8,491 nt of DNA from JAZNGX01 sp045576675 (GTDB lineage: Bacteria > Bacillota > Clostridia > Monoglobales > Firm-18): NCBI GenBank assembly GCA_045576675.1, contig JAZNGX010000161.1:1-8491 (forward strand), given 5' to 3'. How positions within the stretch are numbered: the first letter of the stretch is position 1; each line of letters opens with the position of its first letter. Shown here piece after piece: positions 1 through 5,908 of this stretch. The notes beneath the pieces are model-generated. The model was not told the DNA's origin, ran no database searches, and worked only from the letters and a program-made list of their open reading frames with translations. The translations under genes and the position numbers were made by a program.

Positions 1-1
1 T

Positions 2-265
2 TTATGACATTGTCTTCCTAAGACCGCTTGGCCTCCGACTTCTTTTATAAGCAGGACCGCCAAGCAGCACAGGCTTGTTTGTAACGGCTTGCCATTGCTG
101 TTGTAAATGCTCACAATACTTTTTATCCCAAGTAAAAGTGCAAGAAATATGTACCTCTTTATGTTCGGGAATAAAAATTGAAAAAGGTGGCTCGCCAATT
201 ATAACCATATCATCATCAGGCGTGTAGCTGTTACGACTTGGGAACACCCTTAATATTCCGTTCAT
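2..265 (-). CDS. N-terminal part of a phage-type radical SAM protein, apparently truncated
   Basis: This 87-residue protein has the opening I associate with a phage-encoded radical SAM family: MNGILRVFP at the start, SYTPDDDM at 13-20, EVHISCTFTWDK at 37-48, and KPVLLGGPAY at 64-73. Members I recall are much longer and carry the iron-sulfur CxxxCxxC motif after this point. Here the reading frame diverges after GGPAY into a basic tail and stops with TAA at 2-4, so no cluster-binding cysteines are present. A frameshift, a degraded gene or a sequencing error are all possible. The ATG at 263-265 is the only start, because an in-frame TGA lies four codons upstream. Its Shine-Dalgarno GGAGGAG lies inside the end of the preceding ASCH gene, which stops one base upstream, so the two are probably translationally coupled. 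Function cannot be assigned beyond the family resemblance. Confidence 0.55.
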   Translation of the reverse strand: MNGILRVFPSRNSYTPDDDMVIIGEPPFSIFIPEHKEVHISCTFTWDKKYCEHLQQQWQAVTNKPVLLGGPAYKRSRRPSGLRKTMS

Positions 266-266
266 G

Positions 267-971
267 TTATAATGTCAACTCCTCCACATAACACCAGCTC
301 TGCGGCGGTCTTTTAATCGGTTTATGCATAAACCAATCACTTTTGCAATCCATATCAAATTCATCCGCATTGACTCTTACACTGTCCCACATTTCGCAAT
401 ATTCACAATCCATTTTGCATGCGGTGTAAAACTCCCTAAGTTCCTTCGGCTCGTCATAGATTACAAGGTCTGATATGTGCCAACCGTAAAAAGTAGCAAT
501 TCCCGTACCCACATATCTTCTTAATTCCTCAACAGTTACACAAGATGCCTCACAAAGCATATTTTCTTTCCAAAAATCATCTTCGTTTGTAGCTATAGTT
601 TTGTATTCGTATTCACCATACTCTGCAAAATCATCAGGCTCATAAAACTCCTGTATTCTCTCATAAGTATCATCATCCCAAAGCTCTGCCTCATAACTGG
701 CAATACAATCACATACAAACTCACCTATGACTTTACCATTTAACTTGATGTTAATTGGTGTTAAATACGAGTTGGTTATTTCAACAGGATTTGTATATAC
801 ACTCCCACTTATCAGCTGTTTATATAAATTTACACCGCCCTTCGTGCAATAAATATACACCTTAAACGGCACATCAAGCTTAGGCTTTGTTTTCCTTAAC
901 TCAACAGACTTTTTAAGGCTCGCAATAAGCTGACAATATTCAGCATGAAAACTTGCTAATATTGCTTTCAC
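267..971 (-). CDS. ASCH/PUA-like domain phage protein
   Basis: This 234-residue protein matches a recurrent phage family with an ASCH (PUA-like, RNA-binding-type) fold. Recognisable blocks are the N-terminal SVELRKTKPK (22-31), KVYIYCTKGG (37-46), GKVIGEFVCD (79-88), YGWHISDLVIYDEPKEL (162-178) and the C-terminal KRPPQSWCYVEEL (220-232). Cys185, Cys189 and Cys192 cluster near the C-terminus, with Cys209 nearby, and could bind a metal. ASCH domains are thought to bind RNA or modified nucleotides, but the role of this family in phages is not established. The start is GTG at 971, nine bases after GGAGGAG (981-987). An in-frame TGA two codons upstream, the stop of the helicase-methyltransferase gene, rules out a longer form. 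It lies between the helicase-methyltransferase and the radical SAM fragment in one leftward operon. Confidence 0.78.
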   Translation of the reverse strand: MKAILASFHAEYCQLIASLKKSVELRKTKPKLDVPFKVYIYCTKGGVNLYKQLISGSVYTNPVEITNSYLTPINIKLNGKVIGEFVCDCIASYEAELWDDDTYERIQEFYEPDDFAEYGEYEYKTIATNEDDFWKENMLCEASCVTVEELRRYVGTGIATFYGWHISDLVIYDEPKELREFYTACKMDCEYCEMWDSVRVNADEFDMDCKSDWFMHKPIKRPPQSWCYVEELTL

Positions 972-977
972 TCCGCA

Positions 978-3473
978 TCACTCCTCCAACAAATCAAATA
1001 ACGTAAAACTGTTAGTGTCTATGTCAGCATTTTTAAGATACCCTACACCGTCTCTGAAATAGTCAACGTTAAGCTCGGTACCTATTCCGTAACGCCCCAT
1101 TTCAACAGCACATTTAGGTACCGTAAACAATCCGGCAAACGGGTCAAATACAACGTCACCTTTGTTGCTGTATCTGTTTATAAGTCTTTCAACAATATCA
1201 ATCTGTAACGGACATACGTGCATCGTTTGTCGCCTTTGACTTTGTGTAGTGTTAAGTGTTTTCATTCTGTTGATGTCGTCCCAAACCTCATCAGTCCAGC
1301 TTGAAGGAGCTATTACCATAAAAGTAGCAGGCAGCCTGTTATCTTCATCAAGCTTATTTGCCAATGCAACGTGTTCGTTGTAATCATAAACATTGTCCTT
1401 TGAATAACGACTGTACACTTTTTGTAGTTTGTCAACCGTTGTATTTAAAAGCTCTTCTTTGGTTACAAGCCTGTCACCTGATGAACGCCAATAACCGTGA
1501 GCGTCAAGCTGCCATTGTCCACGTGTGTATTCCTCTTTACTTTTGGTAACAGGGACATCCGCATAAGCCTTAGATGTATCTGTAGGTAATTTTCTGAACA
1601 ACAGTATGTATTCAGGGCAACCAACTCCCATTTTTGTGCCGTCCTTGCATTGCTCTGTCCAGCCAAGCCTGTAAGTCTGATTGTTTTCACGAACAACATC
1701 AGTTACAACAGTTATCATTCCAAAATACTGAAAACCGTGCTTAATATAGTGGTCAATACACATTGCATGAAACGGCTCTATTGTCGGCATACCTGTGCCG
1801 GTAGCATTGCCAAATAGTACACGGTCCTTAACGTGACACGCAAACACTCTGCCCGGCCGTAAAACTTTAAGTAAATTACCTGATAGATAATCAAGCTGTT
1901 TAAAAAACATCTCTGTATCTTTGTTATGGCCGAAGTCGTTATAATTTGCCGAATATTCATAATGATTGCCAAATGGAATTGACGTTACTATCAAATCAAC
2001 GCTGTTATCAGCCATTCTCTCTGTTTCTTCAACGCAATCATTATTAATGGCTGTAAAATGCTTACCTTTAACTTCCACTCTTTCAACCCCCATTTTTCTT
2101 TTTAAGTTTTCAGCAAGACCGGTGTTTGATAAGCCGTATTTTTTAACAATACTTATCATTTTTTCGGTCATGTAATCGTGTTGCTTCCATTTTTCTTTTA
2201 ATACTCTTAAAATCTCGCTTTCGCTCTCGGTATATATAATGTCAACAATGACTCTTTCAGTTTGCAGAAACCTGTATATTCTGTGTATCGCCTGAATAAA
2301 ATCATTAAACTCATAATCAATGCCAACAAATATAGCACGGTGACAATGACGCTGAAAATTACAACCACTGCCGCTTAGTTGCTTTTTTGTAGCAAACAAC
2401 CTTGTTTTCCCGTTCGAAAAATCCATAACCCGTTGTTCTCTTATATCTAAATTCTGACTGCCGTAAATATCAACTGCATCAGGCAAGGCTTTTTTTATGG
2501 CGTGTCTTTCAGCTTCAAGGTCGTGCCATAAAATAAAGATGTCAGTTGGATTTGCATTAACTATTTCACGCATCTTAGCAACTCTGTCATTAATGCTCCT
2601 GTTCTTTTCTTTTGCTTCGTCCTGCAATGATAATGTTGCATCTCTCAAAAGCTTCAGCTGTCCAAATTTGTCGATACCTGCCTCACTGTGGTCAACCTCT
2701 ATTTTGTGGTACCTGATATCAAGCGGTGGTAAATCATAGCCTTCATCTGAATATCCTAAGTCAGAAGGTTTAGTAATAAACAACGCCCACGAAGATACCC
2801 ATAGCCAAAACTCATCTTCTTTTTCAGGATAAATCGTCAAGTTGTTTGCCTTTGTACTGTCCCTCTTAAAAAACCTTGTTAAAGCTTGCCCTGTGTCCAT
2901 GATCTCAAGATAGCCTGCATAGTGAATTAACTCTTTAAACCTGTTTGGTGAAGGTGTAGCCGTGCTTACAAGTTTGTATTTAACACCTTTAAATTTATCT
3001 AAAAAGGTCTGATATGTCTTGCTGCCAAAGGACCTTAAAACTGAAGCTTCATCTAATGCAGTAGCAGTAAAATATTTCGGGTCAATGTCACCGTCACGCA
3101 CTCTCTCGTAATTGGTTAATAAAATGTTGCCTTTTGACGCTTTAACCTCTTGCATATTCCTGACATATTCAGGCTCATTCATTCCAAGTAGATTAACTGC
3201 ATCGTTCTTAAATTCTTGTTTAACTCCTAAAGGGCAAACAATCAACGCTTTGCCACCAATTCTTTCAGTAACGATTCTGCAGTATTCCAAAGTTTGCACC
3301 GTTTTACCAAGCCCAAAGCTTTCAAACAAAGCTCGTTTGCCGCCTTTTACAGCCCAAACAATAGCGTCTTTTTGGTGGGGTTTAAGTTTTTGATTTACAT
3401 CATCAGCAGTAATGTCAAATCCGGTTGCCTCTGCTATATCAACCTTAGCATTTAAAAACTCCTGATAGTTCAA
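978..3473 (-). CDS. SNF2-type helicase fused to beta-class DNA methyltransferase
   Basis: This 831-residue two-domain protein is probably cytoplasmic and DNA-acting. Residues about 30-400 form a superfamily 2 helicase: Walker A SFGLGKT (52-58), Walker B-like DEAS (141-144), motif III STATP (170-174) and a motif VI-like QAIHRIYRF (394-402). Residues about 470-815 form an amino-methyltransferase: motif IV TSIPFG (497-502) precedes motif I DPFAG (777-781), the order typical of beta-class N6-adenine or N4-cytosine enzymes. Motif IV is SIPF rather than the usual SPPY/DPPY; I recall this variant in phage helicase-methyltransferase fusions. No nuclease motif is evident, so modification of phage DNA, possibly as anti-restriction, is the likely role. 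I chose TTG at 3471-3473 because AAGGGGTGAG (3477-3486) sits at ideal distance and because it overlaps the upstream stop as TTGA. A TTG at 3491 would put that ribosome binding site inside the gene. Confidence 0.88.
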   Translation of the reverse strand: MNYQEFLNAKVDIAEATGFDITADDVNQKLKPHQKDAIVWAVKGGKRALFESFGLGKTVQTLEYCRIVTERIGGKALIVCPLGVKQEFKNDAVNLLGMNEPEYVRNMQEVKASKGNILLTNYERVRDGDIDPKYFTATALDEASVLRSFGSKTYQTFLDKFKGVKYKLVSTATPSPNRFKELIHYAGYLEIMDTGQALTRFFKRDSTKANNLTIYPEKEDEFWLWVSSWALFITKPSDLGYSDEGYDLPPLDIRYHKIEVDHSEAGIDKFGQLKLLRDATLSLQDEAKEKNRSINDRVAKMREIVNANPTDIFILWHDLEAERHAIKKALPDAVDIYGSQNLDIREQRVMDFSNGKTRLFATKKQLSGSGCNFQRHCHRAIFVGIDYEFNDFIQAIHRIYRFLQTERVIVDIIYTESESEILRVLKEKWKQHDYMTEKMISIVKKYGLSNTGLAENLKRKMGVERVEVKGKHFTAINNDCVEETERMADNSVDLIVTSIPFGNHYEYSANYNDFGHNKDTEMFFKQLDYLSGNLLKVLRPGRVFACHVKDRVLFGNATGTGMPTIEPFHAMCIDHYIKHGFQYFGMITVVTDVVRENNQTYRLGWTEQCKDGTKMGVGCPEYILLFRKLPTDTSKAYADVPVTKSKEEYTRGQWQLDAHGYWRSSGDRLVTKEELLNTTVDKLQKVYSRYSKDNVYDYNEHVALANKLDEDNRLPATFMVIAPSSWTDEVWDDINRMKTLNTTQSQRRQTMHVCPLQIDIVERLINRYSNKGDVVFDPFAGLFTVPKCAVEMGRYGIGTELNVDYFRDGVGYLKNADIDTNSFTLFDLLEE

Positions 3474-3787
3474 AATCTCACCCCTTGACAAATCTTTTCT
3501 TTCGTGTTATACTTAGGTCTCCAAGTAAATAAAAAATGCGTGTGATTACCCGGAGCGGACTTTTGTTTCTGCTTCGGGTAATTGCTTTTTCCACGGATTC
3601 GCCTTGAGGAGAAGTTGTCAATAGCCCTCTTAACCACTTCCAATAACAATATCCCCACCAAAAACAACATAGCCTGTAATGCTCCCTCTCCTATCGTCAT
3701 TTCATAATTTACTTCCATTTCGCCAACTGTTCCCAATGTTCCAAAAATTCCACATATTGCCTGTAACCCTGTTAATATTTTCTTCAT
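3470..3787 (-). CDS. Small two-span membrane protein of unknown function
   Basis: This 105-residue protein has two hydrophobic stretches, about 3-21 (a signal- or anchor-like segment after MKK) and 35-54 (ALQAMLFLVGILLLEVVKRA). A basic, polar C-terminal tail follows from about residue 61. The layout resembles small phage inner-membrane or holin-like proteins, but there is no lysis context and I do not recognise the family. The start is ATG at 3787, because AGGAGG at 3795-3800 lies seven bases upstream; the in-frame ATGs at 3793 and 3808 are too close to it or precede it. The upstream excisionase-like gene ends inside this ribosome binding site, and the TGA stop overlaps the TTG start of the helicase-methyltransferase. 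Oddly, the last third of the gene contains a strong inverted repeat (3545-3582) and codes for a low-complexity tail, which may owe more to RNA structure than to protein function. Confidence 0.6.
   Translation of the reverse strand: MKKILTGLQAICGIFGTLGTVGEMEVNYEMTIGEGALQAMLFLVGILLLEVVKRAIDNFSSRRIRGKSNYPKQKQKSAPGNHTHFLFTWRPKYNTKEKICQGVRF
3477..3486 (-). promoter_or_regulatory. Ribosome binding site that sets the TTG start of the helicase-methyltransferase
   Basis: Read on the minus strand, AAGGGGTGAG ends three bases before TTG 3473, leaving seven bases between the AGGGG core and the start. The TTG shares two bases with the TGA stop of the upstream membrane-protein gene (3470-3472). This is the arrangement expected for translational coupling. 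Confidence 0.65.
3545..3582 (-). repeat. Near-perfect 12-base inverted repeat (hairpin) inside the end of the membrane-protein gene
   Basis: ATTACCCGGAGC at 3545-3556 pairs with GCTTCGGGTAAT at 3571-3582. Eleven of twelve positions are Watson-Crick pairs and the other can be a G-U pair; the loop is 14 bases. On the minus strand a run of six T residues follows, but only after eight bases, so it is not a canonical intrinsic terminator. On the plus strand a TTTTT run begins three bases beyond the stem. It could attenuate transcription into the helicase-methyltransferase, stabilise or process the mRNA, or terminate antisense transcripts. Confidence 0.6.
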
Positions 3788-3798
3788 TCTCATTCCTC

Positions 3799-4044
3799 CT
3801 AACCGCATTGATTTTGATATAGCTTCCTTGCTATATCATTTACAAAATAGCAAATTCTTCCGTTGATGTTTATTTCGGGCAACCCTTCAACAAATTTCTT
3901 CGCTGTCCTGAAATTCTTTTTGCCTATAAGCTTGCCAACCTCAGTAATTGTAAAAAAGCATTGCCTGTCGTTGTTACCTAATACGTTACGTATCTCTCTT
4001 ATACGCTTTGCAGCATCTTGACTGCCCGGTTTTTCTCTTACCAC
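3799..4044 (-). CDS. Small basic helix-turn-helix protein, excisionase-like
   Basis: This 81-residue protein has a basic N-terminus and a segment about 31-52 (FTITEVGKLIGKKNFRTAKKFV) that reads as a winged-helix or MerR/excisionase-type helix-turn-helix. A short hairpin, INGRICYFVNDIARKLYQ, follows at 60-77, as in DNA-binding domains of phage excisionases and some early regulators. The GTG start at 4042-4044 is chosen because AAGGAGG (4052-4058) lies seven bases upstream. An in-frame ATG at 4116 would add 24 residues running through this ribosome binding site and is unlikely. The stop lies within the AGGAGG of the next gene. It is the first gene after the GTTGTG repeat region, which it could bind. 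Alternatives to an excisionase are an early transcription regulator or a replication accessory protein. Confidence 0.55.
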   Translation of the reverse strand: MVREKPGSQDAAKRIREIRNVLGNNDRQCFFTITEVGKLIGKKNFRTAKKFVEGLPEININGRICYFVNDIARKLYQNQCG

Positions 4045-4138
4045 AATACTCCCTCCTTCCTTTTCTCTAATGTTTTTTGATTGCCGCCTTACAAATGACT
4101 GGTGGTATGTACTCACAAGGTACGTGTAATATTTTATG

Positions 4139-4171
4139 GTTGTGGTTGTGATGTAGTTGTGATGTGTTGTG
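4139..4171. repeat. Cluster of four GTTGTG direct repeats
   Basis: GTTGTG occurs at 4139, 4145, 4156 and 4166 on the plus strand. Two copies extend to the identical decamer GTTGTGATGT (4145-4154 and 4156-4165), and the last continues as GTTGTGAAAA. The last three copies are spaced 11 and 10 bases apart, about one helical turn, so a protein could bind all of them on one face of the DNA. They lie upstream of the excisionase-like gene and downstream of the Cro-like gene, suggesting an operator, an excisionase-type site or an iteron-like site. Confidence 0.5.
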
Positions 4172-4252
4172 AAAATTTAATTTGGTTTTGTTTTAGGAGC
4201 AATTGTTCATTCCACCAGCCACATGTAAGACGGCAATATTTAATTGTAATTT

Positions 4253-4477
4253 TTACCGTTCTGCATCATTGTTGTTTTTACACAACATAAAATCCAAAAA
4301 AATTTGCTCTATTGGCATATTTAACTTTTTTGAAATCAATAGCATGGTTTTGGCTGTCGGTGTAATCTTTTGTTTTTCAATTTGGTTAATTGTTGCACAA
4401 GACAAGCCGCACATATCAGCTAATTGTTGCTGCGTAAGGTTGTTTTCTGCTCTTATGACTTTTAATCTGTTTAACAT
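4253..4477 (-). CDS. Cro-like XRE-family HTH transcriptional regulator
   Basis: This 74-residue protein is almost entirely one helix-turn-helix domain. Residues 3-35 (core NLTQQQLADMCGLSCATINQ, 13-32) form the HTH. It continues through KMLLISKKLN-like helices to IEQIF at 56-60, matching the short regulator family with the Q-Q-L-A and S-x-x-T-I-N-x-I-E patterns. It is probably a dimeric repressor acting at the switch region immediately upstream. ATG 4477 is preceded by GGGGGTGAAAT, a good Shine-Dalgarno, and by a strong leftward promoter. As the first gene of the leftward early operon, divergent from the larger repressor, it takes the position of Cro in lambdoid phages. An imperfect hairpin (4230-4259) overlaps its stop, but I would not call it a terminator. 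Confidence 0.85.
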   Translation of the reverse strand: MLNRLKVIRAENNLTQQQLADMCGLSCATINQIEKQKITPTAKTMLLISKKLNMPIEQIFLDFMLCKNNNDAER

Positions 4478-4489
4478 TATTTCACCCCC

Positions 4490-4538
4490 GTTGTTTATAT
4501 ATTACATCAATTTGAAACTTTTGTCAAGTATAAACAAC
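4490..4538. promoter_or_regulatory. Candidate operators: inverted repeat bracketing the leftward promoter
   Basis: GTTGTTTATA (4490-4499) and its exact reverse complement TATAAACAAC (4529-4538) flank the leftward promoter. One arm touches the -10 box and the other lies just upstream of the -35. Between them, an imperfect 16-base palindrome (TTGA at 4512-4515, TCAA at 4524-4527) overlaps the -35. A further half-site-like GTTGTTTTT lies at 4568-4576 in the rightward promoter spacer. These are plausible binding sites for the Cro-like and CI-like proteins. The shared GTTGT core also appears in the 4139-4171 repeats. Confidence 0.5.
4499..4527 (-). promoter_or_regulatory. Strong sigma-A promoter for the leftward (lytic) operon
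   Basis: On the minus strand the sequence reads TTGACA (4522-4527), a 17-base spacer, then TAATAT (4499-4504). This is a consensus -35 and a near-consensus -10. It lies about 20 bases upstream of the Cro-like ATG and should drive the whole leftward gene set unless repressed. Confidence 0.8.
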
Positions 4539-4557
4539 ATTTTTTTGTTTTTTTCTA

Positions 4558-4586
4558 TTTACTTTTTGTTGTTTTTGAGTTACAAT
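4558..4586 (+). promoter_or_regulatory. Rightward promoter for the repressor gene
   Basis: TTTACT (4558-4563), a 17-base spacer and TACAAT (4581-4586) precede the repressor ATG at 4606. The short leader carries AAGGAG (4593-4598) seven bases before the start. The -35 is weaker than that of the opposing promoter, as often seen for maintenance promoters. GTTGTTTTT in the spacer may be an operator half-site for autoregulation. Confidence 0.6.
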
Positions 4587-4605
4587 ATACACAAGGAGTG
4601 GTTGT

Positions 4606-5361
4606 ATGTATAATATATTTGGAGACTATATACACAGAAAAAGAACAGCTCAAAAATTATCATTAAGAAAGTTTGGCGAATTATGTGGTTTAAGTCATAC
4701 TCATATCGATAGTATCGAAAAAGGTATCGACTATAGAAACAATAAACAAGTAAGACCTACTAATGATACAGTTTTAAAAATAGCGAACGCCTTAAAAGTA
4801 AACAAAGAAATTATGTTTTTGTTGAGTCTCGAACAAACTGCAGACAATTTTGAATTTTATTATGATGAAATTGAACGTAACAACATTATTAGCGAAAATC
4901 AAGACAAAGTATATGATGACACCTTACACCCTGCTGACAGAGACAATGCAATTAAGCTTATTTTCAAAGCTTATTATTCAAAGAGTATAGAGAACTGTAA
5001 CTTTGATATAAACCATGTTAAGTTTTCTACATATGTTTCAATGTTATTAAACCAACAATATTGGAAAAATAAGCTACCGCCTTTGTTATACCAGTATTTA
5101 ACTGACGAATACGGAACACTTGAAGGGTTGCCGGACGGCGAACTTTTGTATTTTGTTAGCGGTACAACTAATTCGTCTATAAAGAAACCAATCAATAACA
5201 TGCTACGTACTCCAGAAGAAGAAGCTGAACTTAATGAATATCTTGAGGCTGTGCATAACGACCCAAACCTTCGTATGATGTTCAGTCTTGCCAAAGATGC
5301 TAAAAAAGAGGATGTCGAAAAAGCAGTTGCAATTATAAAGGCTCTGTTAGGTAAAGAATAG
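4606..5361 (+). CDS. XRE-family CI-like repressor
   Basis: This 251-residue protein has an N-terminal helix-turn-helix (about 5-65). Its recognition region is LSLRKFGELCGLSHTHIDSI (18-37), followed by IEKG and TNDTVLKIANALKVN (52-66). The middle region (about 75-195) is hydrophilic to mixed and matches no domain I know. The C-terminus, TPEEEAELNEYLEAVHNDP... to ALLGK (202-250), is a helical tail that I recall from other Firmicutes phage repressors. There is no Ala-Gly cleavage site or Ser-Lys pair of a LexA/CI-type S24 peptidase, so inactivation probably does not use RecA self-cleavage. An ImmA-type peptidase gene follows and is the likely antagonist, as for ImmR-ImmA of ICEBs1. ATG 4606 has a well-spaced AAGGAG. 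It probably represses the opposing promoter and maintains the element in the chromosome. Confidence 0.85.
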   Translation: MYNIFGDYIHRKRTAQKLSLRKFGELCGLSHTHIDSIEKGIDYRNNKQVRPTNDTVLKIANALKVNKEIMFLLSLEQTADNFEFYYDEIERNNIISENQDKVYDDTLHPADRDNAIKLIFKAYYSKSIENCNFDINHVKFSTYVSMLLNQQYWKNKLPPLLYQYLTDEYGTLEGLPDGELLYFVSGTTNSSIKKPINNMLRTPEEEAELNEYLEAVHNDPNLRMMFSLAKDAKKEDVEKAVAIIKALLGKE

Positions 5362-5391
5362 CATTCAGTCCGTTTTATTGGACACGTTATC

Positions 5392-5400
5392 TGTTATAAT
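5392..5400 (+). promoter_or_regulatory. Extended -10 promoter before the peptidase gene
   Basis: TGTTATAAT gives a perfect TATAAT (5395-5400) with the TGn extension, 32 bases before the peptidase ATG. No good -35 is seen at 17 bases, which is tolerated for extended -10 promoters. A short dyad, GTCC (5368-5371) and GGAC (5380-5383), lies just upstream and could be an operator. The promoter would allow the peptidase operon to be expressed independently of the repressor. Confidence 0.6.
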
Positions 5401-5432
5401 ATTATTAGAAGCACAAAACAGGGGATGATAAT

Positions 5433-5660
5433 ATGTATTATGACATTCAATATATTACTGTCAATTTACCCGACAAAGTTATAGCTTGCACTGTACCAAA
5501 TAACGAAAATGACGGCTATATAATAATAGTGAATGCTAAACTAAGCAGCTCTGCACAAAAGCGTGCCATAAAACACGAGTTGCAGCACATCTACGGCGAT
5601 GATTGTTATAATGATACCGAAGTTGCAGAAACGTTAGAAGAAAAAATAGTAAACAGGTGA
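5433..5660 (+). CDS. Minimal ImmA/IrrE-type metallopeptidase
   Basis: This 75-residue protein carries the zinc-peptidase motif HELQH at 48-52 (HExxH). A beta-rich segment precedes it (YITVNLPDKVIACTVPNNENDGYIIIVNAKLS), and acidic residues after it (Asp62, Glu64, Glu67) could supply the third zinc ligand. It is much shorter than classic ImmA proteins, but small forms with this layout are common beside phage repressors in Clostridia. Its likely role is cleavage of the upstream XRE repressor to trigger induction. The start ATG follows AGGGGATGA (5420-5428). The gene has its own extended -10 promoter, and its TGA lies in the ribosome binding site of the next gene, giving a tight operon with the two membrane-protein genes downstream. 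Confidence 0.75.
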   Translation: MYYDIQYITVNLPDKVIACTVPNNENDGYIIIVNAKLSSSAQKRAIKHELQHIYGDDCYNDTEVAETLEEKIVNR

Positions 5661-5665
5661 TATTT

Positions 5666-5899
5666 ATGTTAAGTTATACATCAACAATAATTGTAATCGT
5701 AATTGCTTGTGTAGCAGTAATATATTCTGCTGTCATAACAACAAAATATGTTTACTATGCTGAGCTTGAAAAAAGCAGAAAAGAAATCATCAAAGAAACA
5801 AATGAATATATCACAACCGAAGAACTGAACATGATACGAAAATACCGCAAAGCAACCGAAAACGACCAAATGAGTATTATTCAGTTGTTAAATAAGTAG
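5666..5899 (+). CDS. Small single-span membrane protein
   Basis: This 77-residue protein has one strongly hydrophobic helix at about 8-27 (IIVIVIACVAVIYSAVITTK). A charged, helical tail follows, rich in Lys and Glu, with coiled-coil propensity around 31-62. I do not recognise a family. ATG 5666 is chosen because AGGTGA (5655-5660) lies five bases upstream; a GTG at 5657 in the same frame falls inside that site. It begins five bases after the peptidase stop and is followed after nine bases by the YHYH-motif membrane protein. The three are therefore probably co-transcribed, and this one may partner with the larger membrane protein. Confidence 0.6.
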   Translation: MLSYTSTIIVIVIACVAVIYSAVITTKYVYYAELEKSRKEIIKETNEYITTEELNMIRKYRKATENDQMSIIQLLNK

Positions 5900-5908
5900 G
5901 TGTTTGGT

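Noticed and set aside
3474..3491. Upstream TTG start (3491) for the helicase-methyltransferase
   Set aside because: It lacks a suitable ribosome binding site and would place the strong AAGGGGTGAG inside the gene; TTG 3473 fits better.
4045..4116. ATG 4116 start for the excisionase-like gene
   Set aside because: The extra 24 codons contain the AAGGAGG that serves GTG 4044, and ATG 4116 has no ribosome binding site.
4230..4259. Terminator after the Cro-like gene
   Set aside because: The 30-base inverted repeat has two mismatches and a wobble, is mostly A-T, overlaps the stop codon and is not followed by a T run on the minus strand.
4270..4287. TGTTGT/ACAACA palindrome in the end of the Cro-like gene as an operator
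   Set aside because: It falls in codons for Asn-Asn-Asn and could be coincidence; arms are only six bases and there is no promoter nearby.
4203..4613. 136-codon plus-strand open frame across the Cro-like gene and the switch
   Set aside because: It is antisense to a clear HTH gene, runs through both promoters and has no convincing ribosome binding site; its hydrophobic look comes from T-rich DNA.
4974..5294. 106-codon minus-strand open frame inside the repressor gene
   Set aside because: It is the shadow of a well-supported repressor; no family resemblance or ribosome binding site.
5378..5400. TTGGACA as the -35 of the peptidase promoter
   Set aside because: Only about ten bases separate it from TATAAT, far too short; the extended -10 explains the promoter better.
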